Shown here one piece after another: positions 36,063-46,513 of a stretch of DNA of 64,000 nucleotides. Position 1 is the first letter of the stretch, and each line of letters begins with the position of its first letter. The translations under genes and the position numbers were made by a program. The notes under the pieces are model-generated. The model did no database searches, was not told the origin of the DNA, and saw nothing but the letters and a program-made list of their open reading frames with translations. Source of the DNA: Ponticoccus alexandrii (GTDB taxonomy: Bacteria > Pseudomonadota > Alphaproteobacteria > Rhodobacterales > Rhodobacteraceae); assembly GCF_016806125.1 (NCBI RefSeq), contig NZ_CP047166.1, positions 2,914,001 through 2,978,000 on the forward strand, given 5' to 3'.

Positions 36063-36518
36063 ATGCCCGCGCGCACCATAGACACACCCACCGGGCTCTC
36101 CGAGATCGTCGAAGAGGGTGGCGCCATCACGCGGGCGACGTGGCAGGTGACTGGCGCGCGCGGGGAAAGCCCCCTGCTGGACGAGGCCGACGCACAGATC
36201 ACCGCGTATTTCCAAGGCAAGCGGACCCGCTTCGACCTGCCGCTGCGGGTTGTGGCGGACCCGTTTCAGCGCCGCGTCTGCGCCGAGATCGCCGCGATTC
36301 CTCATGGCGAGACGCGGACCTACGGCGAGATTGCGGCGCGGCTCGGCAAACCGGCGCAGACGGTGGGACGCGGCTGCGGCGGAAACCCGATCCCGCTTCT
36401 GATTCCCTGTCACCGGGTCCTTGGCGCAACCGGGCTGGGCGGCTTCTCTGGCGGTGCGGGGGTGGAGACGAAAGTCTGGCTGTTGCGACACGAAGGGGCC
36501 GCCGGGCTTCTGATCTAG
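36063..36518 (+). CDS. ogt: Methylated-DNA--protein-cysteine methyltransferase
   Basis: The 151-residue enzyme removes alkyl groups from O6-alkylguanine onto its own cysteine. The acceptor motif IPCHRVLGATGLGGFSGG is intact, preceded by the DNA-binding segment HGETRTYGEIAARLGKPAQT. The ATG at 36063 has GAGG upstream. The N-terminal domain is short, as in Ogt rather than the two-function Ada. Upstream in-frame residues to 35922 are not homologous. Confidence 0.93.
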   Translation: MPARTIDTPTGLSEIVEEGGAITRATWQVTGARGESPLLDEADAQITAYFQGKRTRFDLPLRVVADPFQRRVCAEIAAIPHGETRTYGEIAARLGKPAQTVGRGCGGNPIPLLIPCHRVLGATGLGGFSGGAGVETKVWLLRHEGAAGLLI

Positions 36519-36523
36519 GCGCG

Positions 36524-36580
36524 GAGGGGGCTCTGCCCCCGCCTTCGGCCCCCCGAGGGTATTTGGAAGACCAGAGAAGA
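36524..36580. repeat. Dispersed hairpin element, copy 1
   Basis: GGGGGCTCTGCCCCCGC, then CCCCCCGAGGGTATTTGGA and a purine-rich end AGAGAAGA. The second copy is at 60793-60849. Both sit just after a gene end. The GGGGGC-TCT-GCCCCC part forms a hairpin. Confidence 0.75.
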
Positions 36581-36714
36581 GCGGGAGGGTTCTGGCACAG
36601 GCCGGTCCCGGCGCCCGCTGGCTCAAGGGCGCATGACCGGGACAAGCCGCGCCACCGGCAGGGACCGCCGGGCGTCTTGAAAGATGGCCGGGGTTGGCGC
36701 GAGGGGCGGGCGGA

Positions 36715-37548
36715 TCAGTCCCGGCGCGGGTCGCGCGGGTAGACGCCCAGGATGTCCAGCATGTCGGTGAAGTAGTCGAGCTCTTCCAGCGCGCGGGCCA
36801 CGGCGGGGTCCTCGGGGTGGCCCTCGATGTCGGCGTAGAACTGCGTGGCGGTGAAGGAGCCGCCGACCATGTAGCTTTCGAGCTTGGTCATGTTGACGCC
36901 GTTGGTGGCAAAGCCGCCCATCGCCTTGTACAGCGCCGCCGGAATGTTGCGCACCTGAAAGACGAAGGTCGTCATCATGCCATGGTCGCCGCGCTTTGCG
37001 AAGTTCGGCTCTGGCGCCATCAGCAGGAAGCGCGTGGTATTGTGGGCGTGATCCTCGATGTGACGGGCCAGCAGGTGCAGCCCGTGGATCTCTGCCGCGA
37101 GGTCGGACGCAAGAACACCTTGATCACGGGCGCCCGATGCGGCGAGTTCCGCGGCGGCGCCGGCGCTGTCGGCGGCGGCCTCGCCCCGGATGCCGTACTG
37201 GTCCAGGAAGGCCCGGGCCTGCGGAATCAGCACGAGGTGAGCCCGAACCTTGCGCAGATCCTCGATTTGCACACCGGGCAGCGCCATCAGGCTGATGTGC
37301 ACACGCACAAAGGCCTCGCCCACGATCCGCAACCCGCTTTCCGGAAGCAGACGATGGATATCGGCGACGCGCCCATAGGTGGTGTTTTCGACCGGCAGCA
37401 TGGCCAGATCGGCACGCCCTTCACGCACCGCGCGGATCACGTCCTCGAAGGAGCGGCAGGGCAGGACGTCAGAGCCGGGGCGGGATTCCACGCAGGCCTG
37501 GTGCGAATAGGAACCCAGCTCTCCCTGGAAGGCGATCCTTTCGGCCAT
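36715..37548 (-). CDS. pheA: Prephenate dehydratase with C-terminal ACT domain
   Basis: The 277-residue enzyme makes phenylpyruvate for phenylalanine synthesis. The catalytic domain shows AFQGELGSYSHQACVE at the N-terminus, MLPVENTTYGRV and a later TTRFLLMAPEP. The ACT domain has KLESYMVGGSFTATQFYAD, the ESRP-type feedback site region. It is the monofunctional form without chorismate mutase. Divergent from cycM with 123 bases between. Confidence 0.95.
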   Translation of the reverse strand: MAERIAFQGELGSYSHQACVESRPGSDVLPCRSFEDVIRAVREGRADLAMLPVENTTYGRVADIHRLLPESGLRIVGEAFVRVHISLMALPGVQIEDLRKVRAHLVLIPQARAFLDQYGIRGEAAADSAGAAAELAASGARDQGVLASDLAAEIHGLHLLARHIEDHAHNTTRFLLMAPEPNFAKRGDHGMMTTFVFQVRNIPAALYKAMGGFATNGVNMTKLESYMVGGSFTATQFYADIEGHPEDPAVARALEELDYFTDMLDILGVYPRDPRRD

Positions 37549-37671
37549 GGCGTCTTTCCTGTCGTTCCGGCCCGGTCGGGCGATTGGTCGCGGCTTCTAT
37601 ACCTTGCGACAGGCGAAGGAAAGCCGTAGATACCCGCCCGACAGTAGCTATACAGCGAACAGGGCCCCTTC

Positions 37672-38184
37672 ATGTTTGACACCATGACCACCACCAAGAT
37701 CGTAGGCGGCGTCTGCGGCACCTTCCTGATCTATCTCATGAGCAAGTGGGCGGCCGCAGAGCTGTATCACGTCGGCGCGGCCGGTCACGGCGAAGAGCAT
37801 GCCTCTGCCTATGTCATCGAGGTGGCCGAAGGCGGTGGCGAGGCCGAAGAAGAAGTGCCGTTCGAAGAGATCTTCGCCGAAGCCGACGCAGGCGCAGGCG
37901 AGCGCGTCTTCGGCAAGTGCAAGGCCTGCCACAAGCTGGACGGCACCAATGCCACCGGCCCGCACCTTGACGGCGTCGTGAACCGTGGCATCGGTTCGGT
38001 CGACGGCTTCAGCTACTCCGGCGCGCTGAACCAGGTCGGCGACACCTGGACACCCGAGCATCTGAACACCTTCCTCGCCGATCCCCGCGGTGCTGCCTCG
38101 GGCACCACCATGAGCTTCAACGGCCTGCCCAAGGTCGAGGATCGCGCCAACGTCATCGCCTATATCCAGAGCATCGGCGGCTGA
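37672..38184 (+). CDS. cycM: Membrane-anchored cytochrome c (CycM/c552 type)
   Basis: The 170-residue protein has an uncleaved N-terminal anchor (VGGVCGTFLIYLMSKWAAAE), a negatively charged flexible linker and a class I cytochrome domain with haem site GKCKACHKLDG and probable ligand methionine in SGTTMSFNGLPK. In Paracoccus-type bacteria such cytochromes carry electrons from the bc1 complex to terminal oxidases at the membrane surface. A strong terminator follows. Confidence 0.9.
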   Translation: MFDTMTTTKIVGGVCGTFLIYLMSKWAAAELYHVGAAGHGEEHASAYVIEVAEGGGEAEEEVPFEEIFAEADAGAGERVFGKCKACHKLDGTNATGPHLDGVVNRGIGSVDGFSYSGALNQVGDTWTPEHLNTFLADPRGAASGTTMSFNGLPKVEDRANVIAYIQSIGG

Positions 38185-38206
38185 GATCGGCGCAGATCAG
38201 AAATCA

Positions 38207-38238
38207 GGGGCCGCTCCCATCCGGGGGCGGCCCTTTTT
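38207..38238 (+). terminator. Rho-independent terminator of cycM
   Basis: GGGGCCGC, loop, GGGGGCGGCCC then TTTTT, starting 22 bases after the cycM stop. Confidence 0.8.
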
Positions 38239-38294
38239 GCTGTTTGCGCGCGGTGATCACGCTCATTTCATAGGGCCGTGCTCGCAATCTCACC

Positions 38295-38308
38295 TTGAAT
38301 GTGGTCAA
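38295..38308. promoter_or_regulatory. FNR/CRP-type site upstream of yejA
   Basis: TTGAATGTGGTCAA fits TTGA-N6-TCAA and is extended by outer CC/GG pairs. Its centre would place a class II start near 38343, 49 bases before the yejA start. The inner bases differ from the strict FNR consensus, so a related regulator is possible. Confidence 0.45.
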
Positions 38309-38391
38309 GGGCTGCACTTAGCTTAAAATCAACCAAAAATACGTGACATGGACGTGGCGCCACGCGCCGTTCGCCCAGAAGGGAGACGCCG

Positions 38392-40338
38392 ATGATGATC
38401 CGACCGAGCCGCCCGGAACCTCGACCCACCCGCCGCGCCCGCGTTCACGCGCGACAATGGCCGGACATGCGGCCCTGGGCCATGGGCGGGCTGCTGATCG
38501 GGGCGACCCTGCTGGCCGGCGCGGCCTTCGCGCAGGACGAAGCGGTCACCGAGGCGCATGGCTATTCCTACTTCGGCGAACTCAAGTATCCGGCGGATTA
38601 CCAGCATTTCGACTTCGTGAACCCGGACGCCCCCAAGGGCGGCGAACTGGTGATCGCGGGCACCGGCACCTTCGATAGCCTGAACCCCTACACGGTCAAG
38701 GGGCGCCCCGGCGCGCTGACCACCGTGCAATACGACAGCCTGATCGAGTCGACCGAGGACGCGGTGGGCGAGTATTACTGCATCCTCTGCACCTCGCTGG
38801 AATATCCCGAAAGCCGCGACTGGGTGATCTTCCACATGCGCGAGGACGCGACCTTCTGGACCGGCGAGCCGGTCACGGCGCATGACGTGGTCTACAGTCA
38901 CAAGCTGTTCATCACCGAGGGCCTGCCCTCTTACGCCGCCGCCGTGGCGAACATGGTGACCGGCGCCGAGGCGCTGGACGATTACACCGTCAAGTTCACC
39001 TTCAACCCCGAGGAATCCAAGCGGTCGCGGATCGAGACGGTAGGCGCGACGCCGGTCTTCAGCAAGGTCTGGTTCGAGGAGGACCGCGAGAACCGGCGGC
39101 TGGACGAGCCGCGGCTCGAGGTTGCGGTGGGTTCCGGCCCCTACAAGCTGGACAGCTACGAAATCAACCGGCGCATCACCTATGCGCGGCGCGACGATTA
39201 CTGGGGCAAGGACCTGCCCTTCAACAGGGGCCGCTATAACTACGACCAGATCCGGATCGAGTATTTCTCGGACCAGACCGCCGCCTTCGAAGCCTTCAAG
39301 GCGGGTGAATACTATTTCACCGTCGAAGGCGACCCGAAGCAATGGGCCACCGCCTACAAATTCCCGAAGATCGACCAAGGCGTTGTCGTCAAAAAGGAAA
39401 TCCCGGACGGCAGCCCGCCGAACCCAACCGGCTTCGTCTTCAACCTCGGCAAGGAGAAGCTGCAGGACAAGCGTGTGCGCGAGGCAATCGCGCTGGCCTT
39501 CAACTTCGAATGGACAAACGAGTCGCTGCTTTTCGGGCTGTACACCCAGCGGTCGTCCTTCGTGGAAGGGACGCATATCACCGCCGAGGGTGTCCCCGAG
39601 GGTGAGGAACTGGCCTTCCTGCAGGGCCTCGGTGACGTCGTCCCCGAGGAGATCTTTTCGGAGCCGGTCCGCCAGAGCCACAGCTCGGACGCCGCGCGGC
39701 TGGGTGATCGGGGCAACCTGCGCAAGGCCTCGCGGCTGCTCAGCGATGCGGGCTGGGACGTAGGCGACGACGGCATCCGCCGCAACGCGGCCGGGCAACG
39801 GCTGACGCTGACCTTCCTGATCCCGTCGAACATCGAATCCTCTGTCGAGGGCATGCACGAGACCTTCGTGCAGAACCTCCAGCAGATCGGTGTCGCGGCC
39901 TCGGTCGAAAAGGTCGATCCGGCGCAATACACCAACCGTCGCCGTGACCGGGACTACGACATACTCTATTCCACGCGCTACTCGACCTTCCTGTCGACGG
40001 GCGGCGGTCTCAGCCAGATGTACGGGTCGAAAGAGGCTGCCTTCAGCCTCTTCAACCCCGCCGGTCTCGCCAGCCCGCTGGTGGACGCGATCATCAAGGC
40101 CTCCTTCGAGGCGAAAAGCCAGGATGAGACGGACGTGGCGCTCAAGGCGCTGGACCGGGCCATGCGGCACGAGTTCTTCGTGATCCCGACGGGCTATATC
40201 GCGGACTACTGGGTAGCCTATTACGACATGTACGAATACCCCGAGACCCTGCCGCCCTACGACCTTGGCTATATGTCGTTCTGGTGGGTGAACCCCGAAA
40301 AGGAACAGGCACTGCGGGACGCGGGTCAGATCGACTGA
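38392..40338 (+). CDS. yejA: Peptide ABC transporter, periplasmic binding protein (YejA type)
   Basis: The 648-residue family 5 solute-binding protein has a signal segment ([18 protein letters not shown], residues about 30-48) and the YejA signature [20 protein letters not shown] plus [20 protein letters not shown]. The body has [13 protein letters not shown]-type and [11 protein letters not shown] segments. An AGGGAG site precedes the paired ATG codons at 38392 and 38395. It binds oligopeptides for import by YejBEF; the substrate is inferred from family. Stop and next start are one base apart. Confidence 0.93.
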   Translation: MMIRPSRPEPRPTRRARVHARQWPDMRPWAMGGLLIGATLLAGAAFAQDEAVTEAHGYSYFGELKYPADYQHFDFVNPDAPKGGELVIAGTGTFDSLNPYTVKGRPGALTTVQYDSLIESTEDAVGEYYCILCTSLEYPESRDWVIFHMREDATFWTGEPVTAHDVVYSHKLFITEGLPSYAAAVANMVTGAEALDDYTVKFTFNPEESKRSRIETVGATPVFSKVWFEEDRENRRLDEPRLEVAVGSGPYKLDSYEINRRITYARRDDYWGKDLPFNRGRYNYDQIRIEYFSDQTAAFEAFKAGEYYFTVEGDPKQWATAYKFPKIDQGVVVKKEIPDGSPPNPTGFVFNLGKEKLQDKRVREAIALAFNFEWTNESLLFGLYTQRSSFVEGTHITAEGVPEGEELAFLQGLGDVVPEEIFSEPVRQSHSSDAARLGDRGNLRKASRLLSDAGWDVGDDGIRRNAAGQRLTLTFLIPSNIESSVEGMHETFVQNLQQIGVAASVEKVDPAQYTNRRRDRDYDILYSTRYSTFLSTGGGLSQMYGSKEAAFSLFNPAGLASPLVDAIIKASFEAKSQDETDVALKALDRAMRHEFFVIPTGYIADYWVAYYDMYEYPETLPPYDLGYMSFWWVNPEKEQALRDAGQID

Positions 40339-40339
40339 C

Positions 40340-41422
40340 ATGGGCGCCTACATCCTTCGCAGACTGCTGCTGATCATCCCCACGCTGCTGGGGATCATGA
40401 TCGTCAACTTCACGCTGGTGCAATTCGTGCCCGGCGGCCCCATCGAACAGATCATCGCCCAGGTCGAAGGCCAGGGCGATGTCACCGGCGGGTTCACCGG
40501 CGGTGGCGGCGGGGCAGAGCTGCCCGGTGACAGCGACACCGGCTATGCCGGGGCGCGCGGCCTGCCGCCCGAGTTCATCGAAGAGCTCGAGAAAGAATTC
40601 GGCTTCGACAAGCCGCCGCTCGAACGCTTTCTGAACATGATGTGGAAATACATGCGCTTCGACTTCGGCGAGAGCTACTTCCGCTCGATCTCGGTGGTCG
40701 ATCTGGTGCTGGAAAAAATGCCGGTCTCGATCTCGCTGGGGCTGTGGTCGACGCTGATCGCCTACATGGTCTCTATCCCGCTGGGCATCCGCAAGGCGGT
40801 CAAGGACGGATCGGCCTTCGACTCGTGGACTTCGGGGCTGATCATCGCCGCCTATTCGATTCCCGGCTTCCTCTTTGCCATTCTGCTGCTGGTGCTCTTC
40901 GCGGGCGGCAGCTACTGGCAGATCTTCCCGCTTCGGGGGCTGACCTCGGACAATTGGCACCAGCTGGGTTTCTTTGCCAAGATCGCCGACTATTTCTGGC
41001 ACATCGCGCTGCCGGTCCTGGCCTCGACCATCGCGGCCTTTGCCACGCTGACGCTGCTGACCAAGAACAGCTTCCTCGACGAGATCAAGAAGCAATACGT
41101 CATGACCGCCCGCGCCAAGGGCCTGTCGGAACGCGGCGTCCTCTACGGTCACGTCTTCCGCAACGCCATGCTGATCGTGATCGCGGGCCTGCCGGGCGTC
41201 TTCATCGGCGTCTTCTTCGGCGGCTCGATCATCATCGAGACGATCTTCTCGCTCGACGGTCTGGGCCGGCTCGGGTTCGAGGCGGCGGTGGCGCGGGATT
41301 ACCCGGTGATCTTCGGCACGCTCTTCGCCTTTGGCCTGATCGGCCTGCTGATGGGGATTATCTCGGACCTGATGTACGTGCTGGTCGACCCCCGGATCGA
41401 CTTCGAAAAGCGGGAGGGCTGA
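40340..41422 (+). CDS. yejB: Peptide ABC transporter permease YejB
   Basis: The 360-residue permease starts [20 protein letters not shown] with the DppB-type first span. It continues with an outer loop rich in glycine ([16 protein letters not shown]), [20 protein letters not shown] and five further spans. The cytoplasmic EAA-loop, for ATPase contact, is at [20 protein letters not shown]. The order yejA-B-E-F is complete and tightly spaced. Confidence 0.94.
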   Translation: MGAYILRRLLLIIPTLLGIMIVNFTLVQFVPGGPIEQIIAQVEGQGDVTGGFTGGGGGAELPGDSDTGYAGARGLPPEFIEELEKEFGFDKPPLERFLNMMWKYMRFDFGESYFRSISVVDLVLEKMPVSISLGLWSTLIAYMVSIPLGIRKAVKDGSAFDSWTSGLIIAAYSIPGFLFAILLLVLFAGGSYWQIFPLRGLTSDNWHQLGFFAKIADYFWHIALPVLASTIAAFATLTLLTKNSFLDEIKKQYVMTARAKGLSERGVLYGHVFRNAMLIVIAGLPGVFIGVFFGGSIIIETIFSLDGLGRLGFEAAVARDYPVIFGTLFAFGLIGLLMGIISDLMYVLVDPRIDFEKREG

Positions 41423-41423
41423 G

Positions 41424-42692
41424 ATGAGCGTTCATACCACGCCCCCTACCCCCGAGGACCGTCCCGTCGCGGCAGAGCCCGTACCCGGCACCACCGTGGC
41501 GCCCAAGCCGCCGCGCGGGCGCTTTGGCCTGTCGCCGCTGAACCAGCGGCGCTGGCGGAACTTCAAGAAGAACCGCCGCGCGCTGTGGTCGCTGTGGATC
41601 TTCTCGTTCCTCTTCGGGCTGTCGCTCTTCGCCGAGTTCATTGCCAACGACAAACCCATCGTCGTCAGCTATCGCGGCGAAACCTACATGCCGATCTTCA
41701 ACTTCTACCCCGAAACGACTTTCGGCGGCGACTTCCGCACCGAGGCGCAGTACCGCGACCCAGAGGTGCAGTGCCTGATCGTCACCGGCGGGATCGAGGA
41801 CTGTTTCGACGATCCCGAGGGGCTGATCGTGCAGGCCGATCAGGGCACCGTCGTCAGCGACGATTTCCAGAAGGGCTGGATGATCTGGCCGCTGATCCCC
41901 TACAGCTACAAGACCCCTGTCGAACGCCCCGGCGCGGCGCCGCTGCCGCCCAACGTGGTGTCCTTCGGCGCGCATGAGGGTGGGTTTCACTATGGGCTCT
42001 ATCCCGCCGCGCAGCGCGGCGACAACCTGCTGGGCACCGACGACACCAAGCGCGACGTGATGGCGCGGATCATCTACGGTTTCCGCCTGTCGATCCTCTA
42101 CACGCTGATCGTGACGACGGCGGCTTCGCTGCTGGGCATAATCGCGGGCGCGCTGCAGGGCTATTTCGGCGGCTGGCTCGACCTGATCTTCCAGCGCTTC
42201 ATCGAAATCTGGAGCGCGACGCCGGGCCTTTACATCATCATCATCATGTTCGCGATCTTCGGGCGTAGTTTCTGGCTGCTGGTCATATTGGCGGTGGTCT
42301 TTGGCTGGACCGGCCTGGTCGGCGTGGTGCGGGCCGAATTCCTCCGCGCACGCAACCTCGAATACGTCCGTGCCGCCAAGGCGCTTGGCGTGTCGAACTG
42401 GACGATCATGTTCCGCCACATGCTGCCCAACGCCATGGTGGCGACGCTGACCTTCCTGCCCTTCATCATCACCGGCACCATCGGCGGGCTGGCGACGCTG
42501 GACTACCTCGGCTACGGCCTGCCGTCCGACGCCCCCTCGCTGGGCGAACTGACGCTTCAGGCCAAGCAAAACCTGCAGGCGCCTTGGCTGGCCTTCACCT
42601 CCTTCACGGTCTTCGCCGTGATGCTGTCCCTGCTCGTCTTCATCTTCGAAGGCGTGCGGGATGCCTTCGACCCCAGAAAGACCTTCTCATGA
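41424..42692 (+). CDS. yejE: Peptide ABC transporter permease YejE
   Basis: The 422-residue permease has a long N-terminal cytoplasmic tail rich in proline (TPEDRPVAAEPVPGTTVAPK), a first span (WSLWIFSFLFGLSLFAEF), a large periplasmic loop typical of YejE, and the permease core with LEYVRAAKALGVSNWTIMFR, the EAA contact loop. It starts 1 base after yejB and its stop overlaps yejF (ATGA). Confidence 0.94.
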   Translation: MSVHTTPPTPEDRPVAAEPVPGTTVAPKPPRGRFGLSPLNQRRWRNFKKNRRALWSLWIFSFLFGLSLFAEFIANDKPIVVSYRGETYMPIFNFYPETTFGGDFRTEAQYRDPEVQCLIVTGGIEDCFDDPEGLIVQADQGTVVSDDFQKGWMIWPLIPYSYKTPVERPGAAPLPPNVVSFGAHEGGFHYGLYPAAQRGDNLLGTDDTKRDVMARIIYGFRLSILYTLIVTTAASLLGIIAGALQGYFGGWLDLIFQRFIEIWSATPGLYIIIIMFAIFGRSFWLLVILAVVFGWTGLVGVVRAEFLRARNLEYVRAAKALGVSNWTIMFRHMLPNAMVATLTFLPFIITGTIGGLATLDYLGYGLPSDAPSLGELTLQAKQNLQAPWLAFTSFTVFAVMLSLLVFIFEGVRDAFDPRKTFS

Positions 42693-44281
42693 GTGCCGTC
42701 CTTCAGGTGAAAGACCTGCGTGTCAGCTTCACGCAGGACGGCGCGACCACGCAGGCGGTCAAGGGTGTCAGCTTCGACGTGGGCCGCGGCGAGACCGTGG
42801 CACTGGTCGGCGAAAGCGGGTCCGGCAAGTCGGTGACGGCGCTGTCCACGGTGTCGCTTCTGGGCGAGTCCGCGCATGTCGAGGGCTCGGTGCTCTACGA
42901 GGGGCAAGAGATGATCGGCGCCGACGATGCCCGCCTGCGGCGGGTGCGCGGCAATGACATCAGCTTCATCTTCCAGGAGCCGATGACCTCTTTGAATCCG
43001 CTGCACACGCTGGAAAAGCAGATCGCGGAAAGCCTCGAACTGCACCGTGGGCTGAAGGGCGACGCCGCGCGCAAGCGGATCGTCGAACTGCTGACGCGCG
43101 TCGGCATCCGCGATCCCGAAAGTCGCCTGTCGGCCTATCCGCACCAGTTGTCGGGCGGGCAGCGCCAGCGGGTGATGATCGCCATGGCGCTGGCCAACGG
43201 CCCGGACCTGCTGATCGCGGACGAGCCGACGACGGCGCTGGACGTGACCATTCAGGCGCAGATCCTCGAGCTTCTGGCAGAACTCAAGCAGTCCGAGAAC
43301 CTGTCCCTGCTGTTCATCACCCATGACCTCGGCATCGTGCGGCGGATCGCCGACCGGGTCTGCGTCATGAAGGACGGCGAGATCGTCGAGCAGGGCCCGA
43401 CGAAAGAGATCTTCGACAACCCGCAGCACCCCTACACCATCAAGCTGCTCTCCGCCGAAAGCACCGGCACCCCCGACCCCGTCGAACCGGACGCCGAGGA
43501 AATCGCCCGCACGGACAAGCTGAAGATCTGGTTCCCGATCCAGCGCGGGCTGATGAAGCGCACGGTGGGCTACGTCAAGGCGGTCAACGAAGCCTCTATC
43601 GCCGTGCGGGCGGGCGAGACGGTGGGCATCGTCGGCGAAAGCGGGTCCGGCAAGACCACGCTGGCGCTGGCGATCATGCGGCTGATCGGATCGGAGGGCG
43701 GGATCACCTATCGCGGCGAGGATGTCCGCAAGTGGTCCACGCGCGAATTGCGGCGCCTGCGCTCCGAGATGCAGATCGTCTTTCAGGACCCCTATGGCTC
43801 TCTCAGCCCGCGCATGACCTGCGAGCAGATCATCGCAGAAGGGTTGCAGGTGCACGGCGCCCCGGACAACCGCCCGCACCGCGAACACGTGGCCGAGGTC
43901 ATGGCAGAGGTCGGGCTGAACCCCGCCACCATGCACCGCTACCCGCATGAATTCAGCGGCGGGCAGCGCCAGCGCATCGCCATCGCGCGCGCCATGGTGT
44001 TGCGGCCCCGGCTGGTGGTGCTGGACGAACCCACCAGCGCACTGGACATGACGGTGCAGGTGCAGATCGTGGAGCTGTTGCGCGACCTTCAGCGCAAGTA
44101 CGACCTTGCCTACCTCTTCATCAGCCACGACCTGAAGGTGGTGCGCGCGATGTCCCACAAGGTCATCGTGATGAAGCAGGGCGACGTGGTGGAATACGGC
44201 GCGGCCTCCGAGGTCTTCGATACGCCACGCACCGAGTACACGCAGACGCTGCTGGCCGCCGCGCTGGACAAGTCGCGCTGA
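42689..44281 (+). CDS. yejF: Peptide ABC transporter, fused double ATPase YejF
   Basis: The 530-residue protein contains two nucleotide-binding domains. The first has [36 protein letters not shown] and [13 protein letters not shown]; the second has [37 protein letters not shown] and [13 protein letters not shown]. It powers YejBE. Start overlaps the yejE stop by 4 bases. Confidence 0.95.
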   Translation: MSAVLQVKDLRVSFTQDGATTQAVKGVSFDVGRGETVALVGESGSGKSVTALSTVSLLGESAHVEGSVLYEGQEMIGADDARLRRVRGNDISFIFQEPMTSLNPLHTLEKQIAESLELHRGLKGDAARKRIVELLTRVGIRDPESRLSAYPHQLSGGQRQRVMIAMALANGPDLLIADEPTTALDVTIQAQILELLAELKQSENLSLLFITHDLGIVRRIADRVCVMKDGEIVEQGPTKEIFDNPQHPYTIKLLSAESTGTPDPVEPDAEEIARTDKLKIWFPIQRGLMKRTVGYVKAVNEASIAVRAGETVGIVGESGSGKTTLALAIMRLIGSEGGITYRGEDVRKWSTRELRRLRSEMQIVFQDPYGSLSPRMTCEQIIAEGLQVHGAPDNRPHREHVAEVMAEVGLNPATMHRYPHEFSGGQRQRIAIARAMVLRPRLVVLDEPTSALDMTVQVQIVELLRDLQRKYDLAYLFISHDLKVVRAMSHKVIVMKQGDVVEYGAASEVFDTPRTEYTQTLLAAALDKSR

Positions 44282-44308
44282 GAGAGGGCGGCCCACCCGC
44301 CCCCTCTC
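44282..44308 (+). terminator. Possible terminator after yejF
   Basis: GAGAGGG and CCCTCTC can pair around a 13-base GC-rich loop, directly after the stop. No U-tract follows, so this is a weak call. Confidence 0.35.
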
Positions 44309-44345
44309 AACCCCCTCGCTCCCTCCCCGGGATCAGGTCGCGATA

Positions 44346-45701
44346 TCAGATGGCCGAGGAGTGCCCGGCCTTGCTGAGATCGTAGGCGTCGAAACTGCGC
44401 GCGATCATCCGTGTCAGGGGCCGCGCCTGCACGGGAACGAAAAGCCCGTCTCCGGTGACCTGCACCTGCCCCTTGAAGGCTGCCTCAGCCTGATGAAGCA
44501 TGGCAAAGAGCGCATCCCGCGACAGGCTGAAATCGCGCAGGATCTCGGCCGCATTGATGCGGAAATCGCACATCAGCGCCTCGATCAGGCGGCCGCGCAG
44601 GCGGTCCTCGTCGGTGAAGACATGGCCCCGCGTGGTCGAGAAACGCCCCTCGCGGATCGCCGCGACATGGGCCGAGGTCGCCGGGGCGTTCTGCGCGAAG
44701 CCCTGCGGAAAGCGCGAGATCGATGAGGCGCCGAGGCCGATCAGCGCTGCGGCGGTATCATCGGTATAGCCCTGGAAGTTGCGCCTCAGCTTGCCGGTCT
44801 TCTGCGCCACGGCCAGCCCGTCCCCGGGCGCGGCAAAGTGGTCGATGCCAATCTCGGCGTAACCGTCCCAGACAAACAGCCGCCGCGCCGTTTCGAAGAG
44901 GTCGAGCCGCTCTTCCGGCGTTGGCAGCGCATCCGAGGGGATCATCTGCTGGCGCTTGGCCATCCAGGGCACATGGGCGTAGCCGTAAAGCGCCACGCGG
45001 TCGGGCGCGAAGGACAGAAGCTTCTGCACGGTCTCAGTGATGCGCGCCCGGGTCTGGTTCGGCAGGCCAAAGAGGATATCGGCGTTCAGGCTGTGAACGC
45101 CGCGCGCGCGGATCATCTCGACCGCGCGCCGGGTGACCTCGAAGCTCTGCTCGCGCCCTATCGTCTTCTGGATGTCGGGGTCGAAATCCTGAACCCCGAT
45201 GGAGGCCCGGTTCATGCCGCCTTCGGCCAGGACGTCCAGCCGCGCCTCATCGATCTCGTTCGGGTCGATCTCGACCGAGAACTCGGCGCCCGGTGCAAAA
45301 TCGGCCACATCGGCGATGGCCACGATCAGCCGCCGCATCAGGTCGGGCGTCAGCAGCGTCGGCGTGCCGCCACCCCAGTGCAGACGCGACAGGTGGATGC
45401 CCTGCGGCAGATGCCGCTTCAGCAAGGCCAGTTCCGCCTCCAGCGTGGCCACGTAGCTTTCTACCGGAGAGAGAGTCGCTGTGCCCTGCGTCCGGCAGGC
45501 GCAGAACCAGCACAGCCTGCGGCAGAACGGCACATGGATATACAGAGAAATCTCGCCCCCTTCAGGAAGCGCCTGTATCCATTGGCCAAACCTGCCCGGA
45601 TCGACGTTTCCGGCGAAATGCGGGGCAGTCGGATAAGAGGTGTAGCGCGGCACTTTGGCATCGAAGAGACCAAGGCGCCCGAGTTGTGTTCGTGTATCCA
45701 T
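44346..45701 (-). CDS. hemN: Oxygen-independent coproporphyrinogen III dehydrogenase HemN
   Basis: The 451-residue radical-SAM enzyme makes protoporphyrinogen IX for haem without oxygen. It starts MDTRTQLGRLGLFDAKVPRY and carries the cluster motif PFCRRLCWFCACRTQ (CxxxCxxCxC). Further segments are HWGGGTPTLLTPDLM and SIGVQDFDPDIQKTIGREQS. An FNR box lies 37-50 bases upstream of the ATG. No ribosome-binding site is visible, and the spacing would put the transcript start next to the ATG, so a leaderless message is possible. Confidence 0.95.
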   Translation of the reverse strand: MDTRTQLGRLGLFDAKVPRYTSYPTAPHFAGNVDPGRFGQWIQALPEGGEISLYIHVPFCRRLCWFCACRTQGTATLSPVESYVATLEAELALLKRHLPQGIHLSRLHWGGGTPTLLTPDLMRRLIVAIADVADFAPGAEFSVEIDPNEIDEARLDVLAEGGMNRASIGVQDFDPDIQKTIGREQSFEVTRRAVEMIRARGVHSLNADILFGLPNQTRARITETVQKLLSFAPDRVALYGYAHVPWMAKRQQMIPSDALPTPEERLDLFETARRLFVWDGYAEIGIDHFAAPGDGLAVAQKTGKLRRNFQGYTDDTAAALIGLGASSISRFPQGFAQNAPATSAHVAAIREGRFSTTRGHVFTDEDRLRGRLIEALMCDFRINAAEILRDFSLSRDALFAMLHQAEAAFKGQVQVTGDGLFVPVQARPLTRMIARSFDAYDLSKAGHSSAI

Positions 45702-45737
45702 ACGGGTAGGGTTACAGGACATCCCGGACGGGTTGCC

Positions 45738-45751
45738 TTGACGCAGATCAA
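45738..45751. promoter_or_regulatory. FNR box between hemN and fnrL
   Basis: TTGACGCAGATCAA, close to the consensus TTGAT-N4-ATCAA. It is well placed for hemN activation but only 15 bases before the fnrL ATG, where it would more likely block than activate fnrL. Confidence 0.85.
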
Positions 45752-45766
45752 ACGGGGGTTTGAGCC

Positions 45767-46513
45767 ATGCTGAACGAACGAAACCTTGCCGCGCACCAGG
45801 ATTGCGAAAGCTGCCCGATCCGGCATCGCGCCGTCTGTGCACGCTGCGAAACCAACGAGCTCGAACGTCTGGAAGAGATCAAGTATTACCGCAAGTTCGA
45901 GGCCGGGCAGACGGTGATCTGGTCCGGCGACCGGATGGAGTTCGTTGGATCTGTCGTGTCCGGCATCGCCACCCTGACCCAGACGATGGAGGACGGGCGC
46001 AGGCAGATGGTGGGCCTGTTGCTGCCCTCGGATTTCGTCGGGCGCCCGGGCCGCGGGACCGCCGCCTATGATGTCGTTGCGACCACCGATCTGGTGATGT
46101 GCTGTTTCCGCAAGACGCCCTTCGAAGACATGATGCAGAAGACGCCGCACATCGCGCAACGCCTGCTGGAAATGACGCTGGACGAACTGGATGCCGCGCG
46201 GGAATGGATGCTGGTGCTGGGCCGCAAGACGGCGCGCGAGAAGATCGCCTCGCTGCTGTCGATCATCGCGCGGCGCGATGCCACGCTGAACCTGCGCGGC
46301 ACTGAGGGACCGCTGGCCTTCGATCTGCCGCTGACGCGCGAAGCCATGGCCGATTACCTCGGTCTGACGCTGGAGACGGTCAGCCGCCAGATCTCGGCGC
46401 TGAAGCGGGACGGCGTGATCGTGTTGCAGGGCAAGCGCCACGTCACGGTGCCGGACATGTCCCTGCTTCTGGAAGAGGCCGGCGACGACGCGGATGGCGG
46501 TGTCTTTGCCTGA
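45767..46513 (+). CDS. fnrL: FnrL, oxygen-sensing CRP/FNR-family regulator
   Basis: The 248-residue protein has the iron-sulfur cysteines at its N-terminus (QDCESCPIRHRAVCARC), a cyclic-nucleotide-type effector domain with another cysteine (VMCCFRKTPFED), a dimerisation helix and the recognition segment MADYLGLTLETVSRQISALK, whose E-SR residues read TTGA half-sites. Under low oxygen it probably activates hemN, ccoNOQP, ccoGHIS and the stress-protein gene, all of which carry boxes here. Confidence 0.95.
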   Translation: MLNERNLAAHQDCESCPIRHRAVCARCETNELERLEEIKYYRKFEAGQTVIWSGDRMEFVGSVVSGIATLTQTMEDGRRQMVGLLLPSDFVGRPGRGTAAYDVVATTDLVMCCFRKTPFEDMMQKTPHIAQRLLEMTLDELDAAREWMLVLGRKTAREKIASLLSIIARRDATLNLRGTEGPLAFDLPLTREAMADYLGLTLETVSRQISALKRDGVIVLQGKRHVTVPDMSLLLEEAGDDADGGVFA

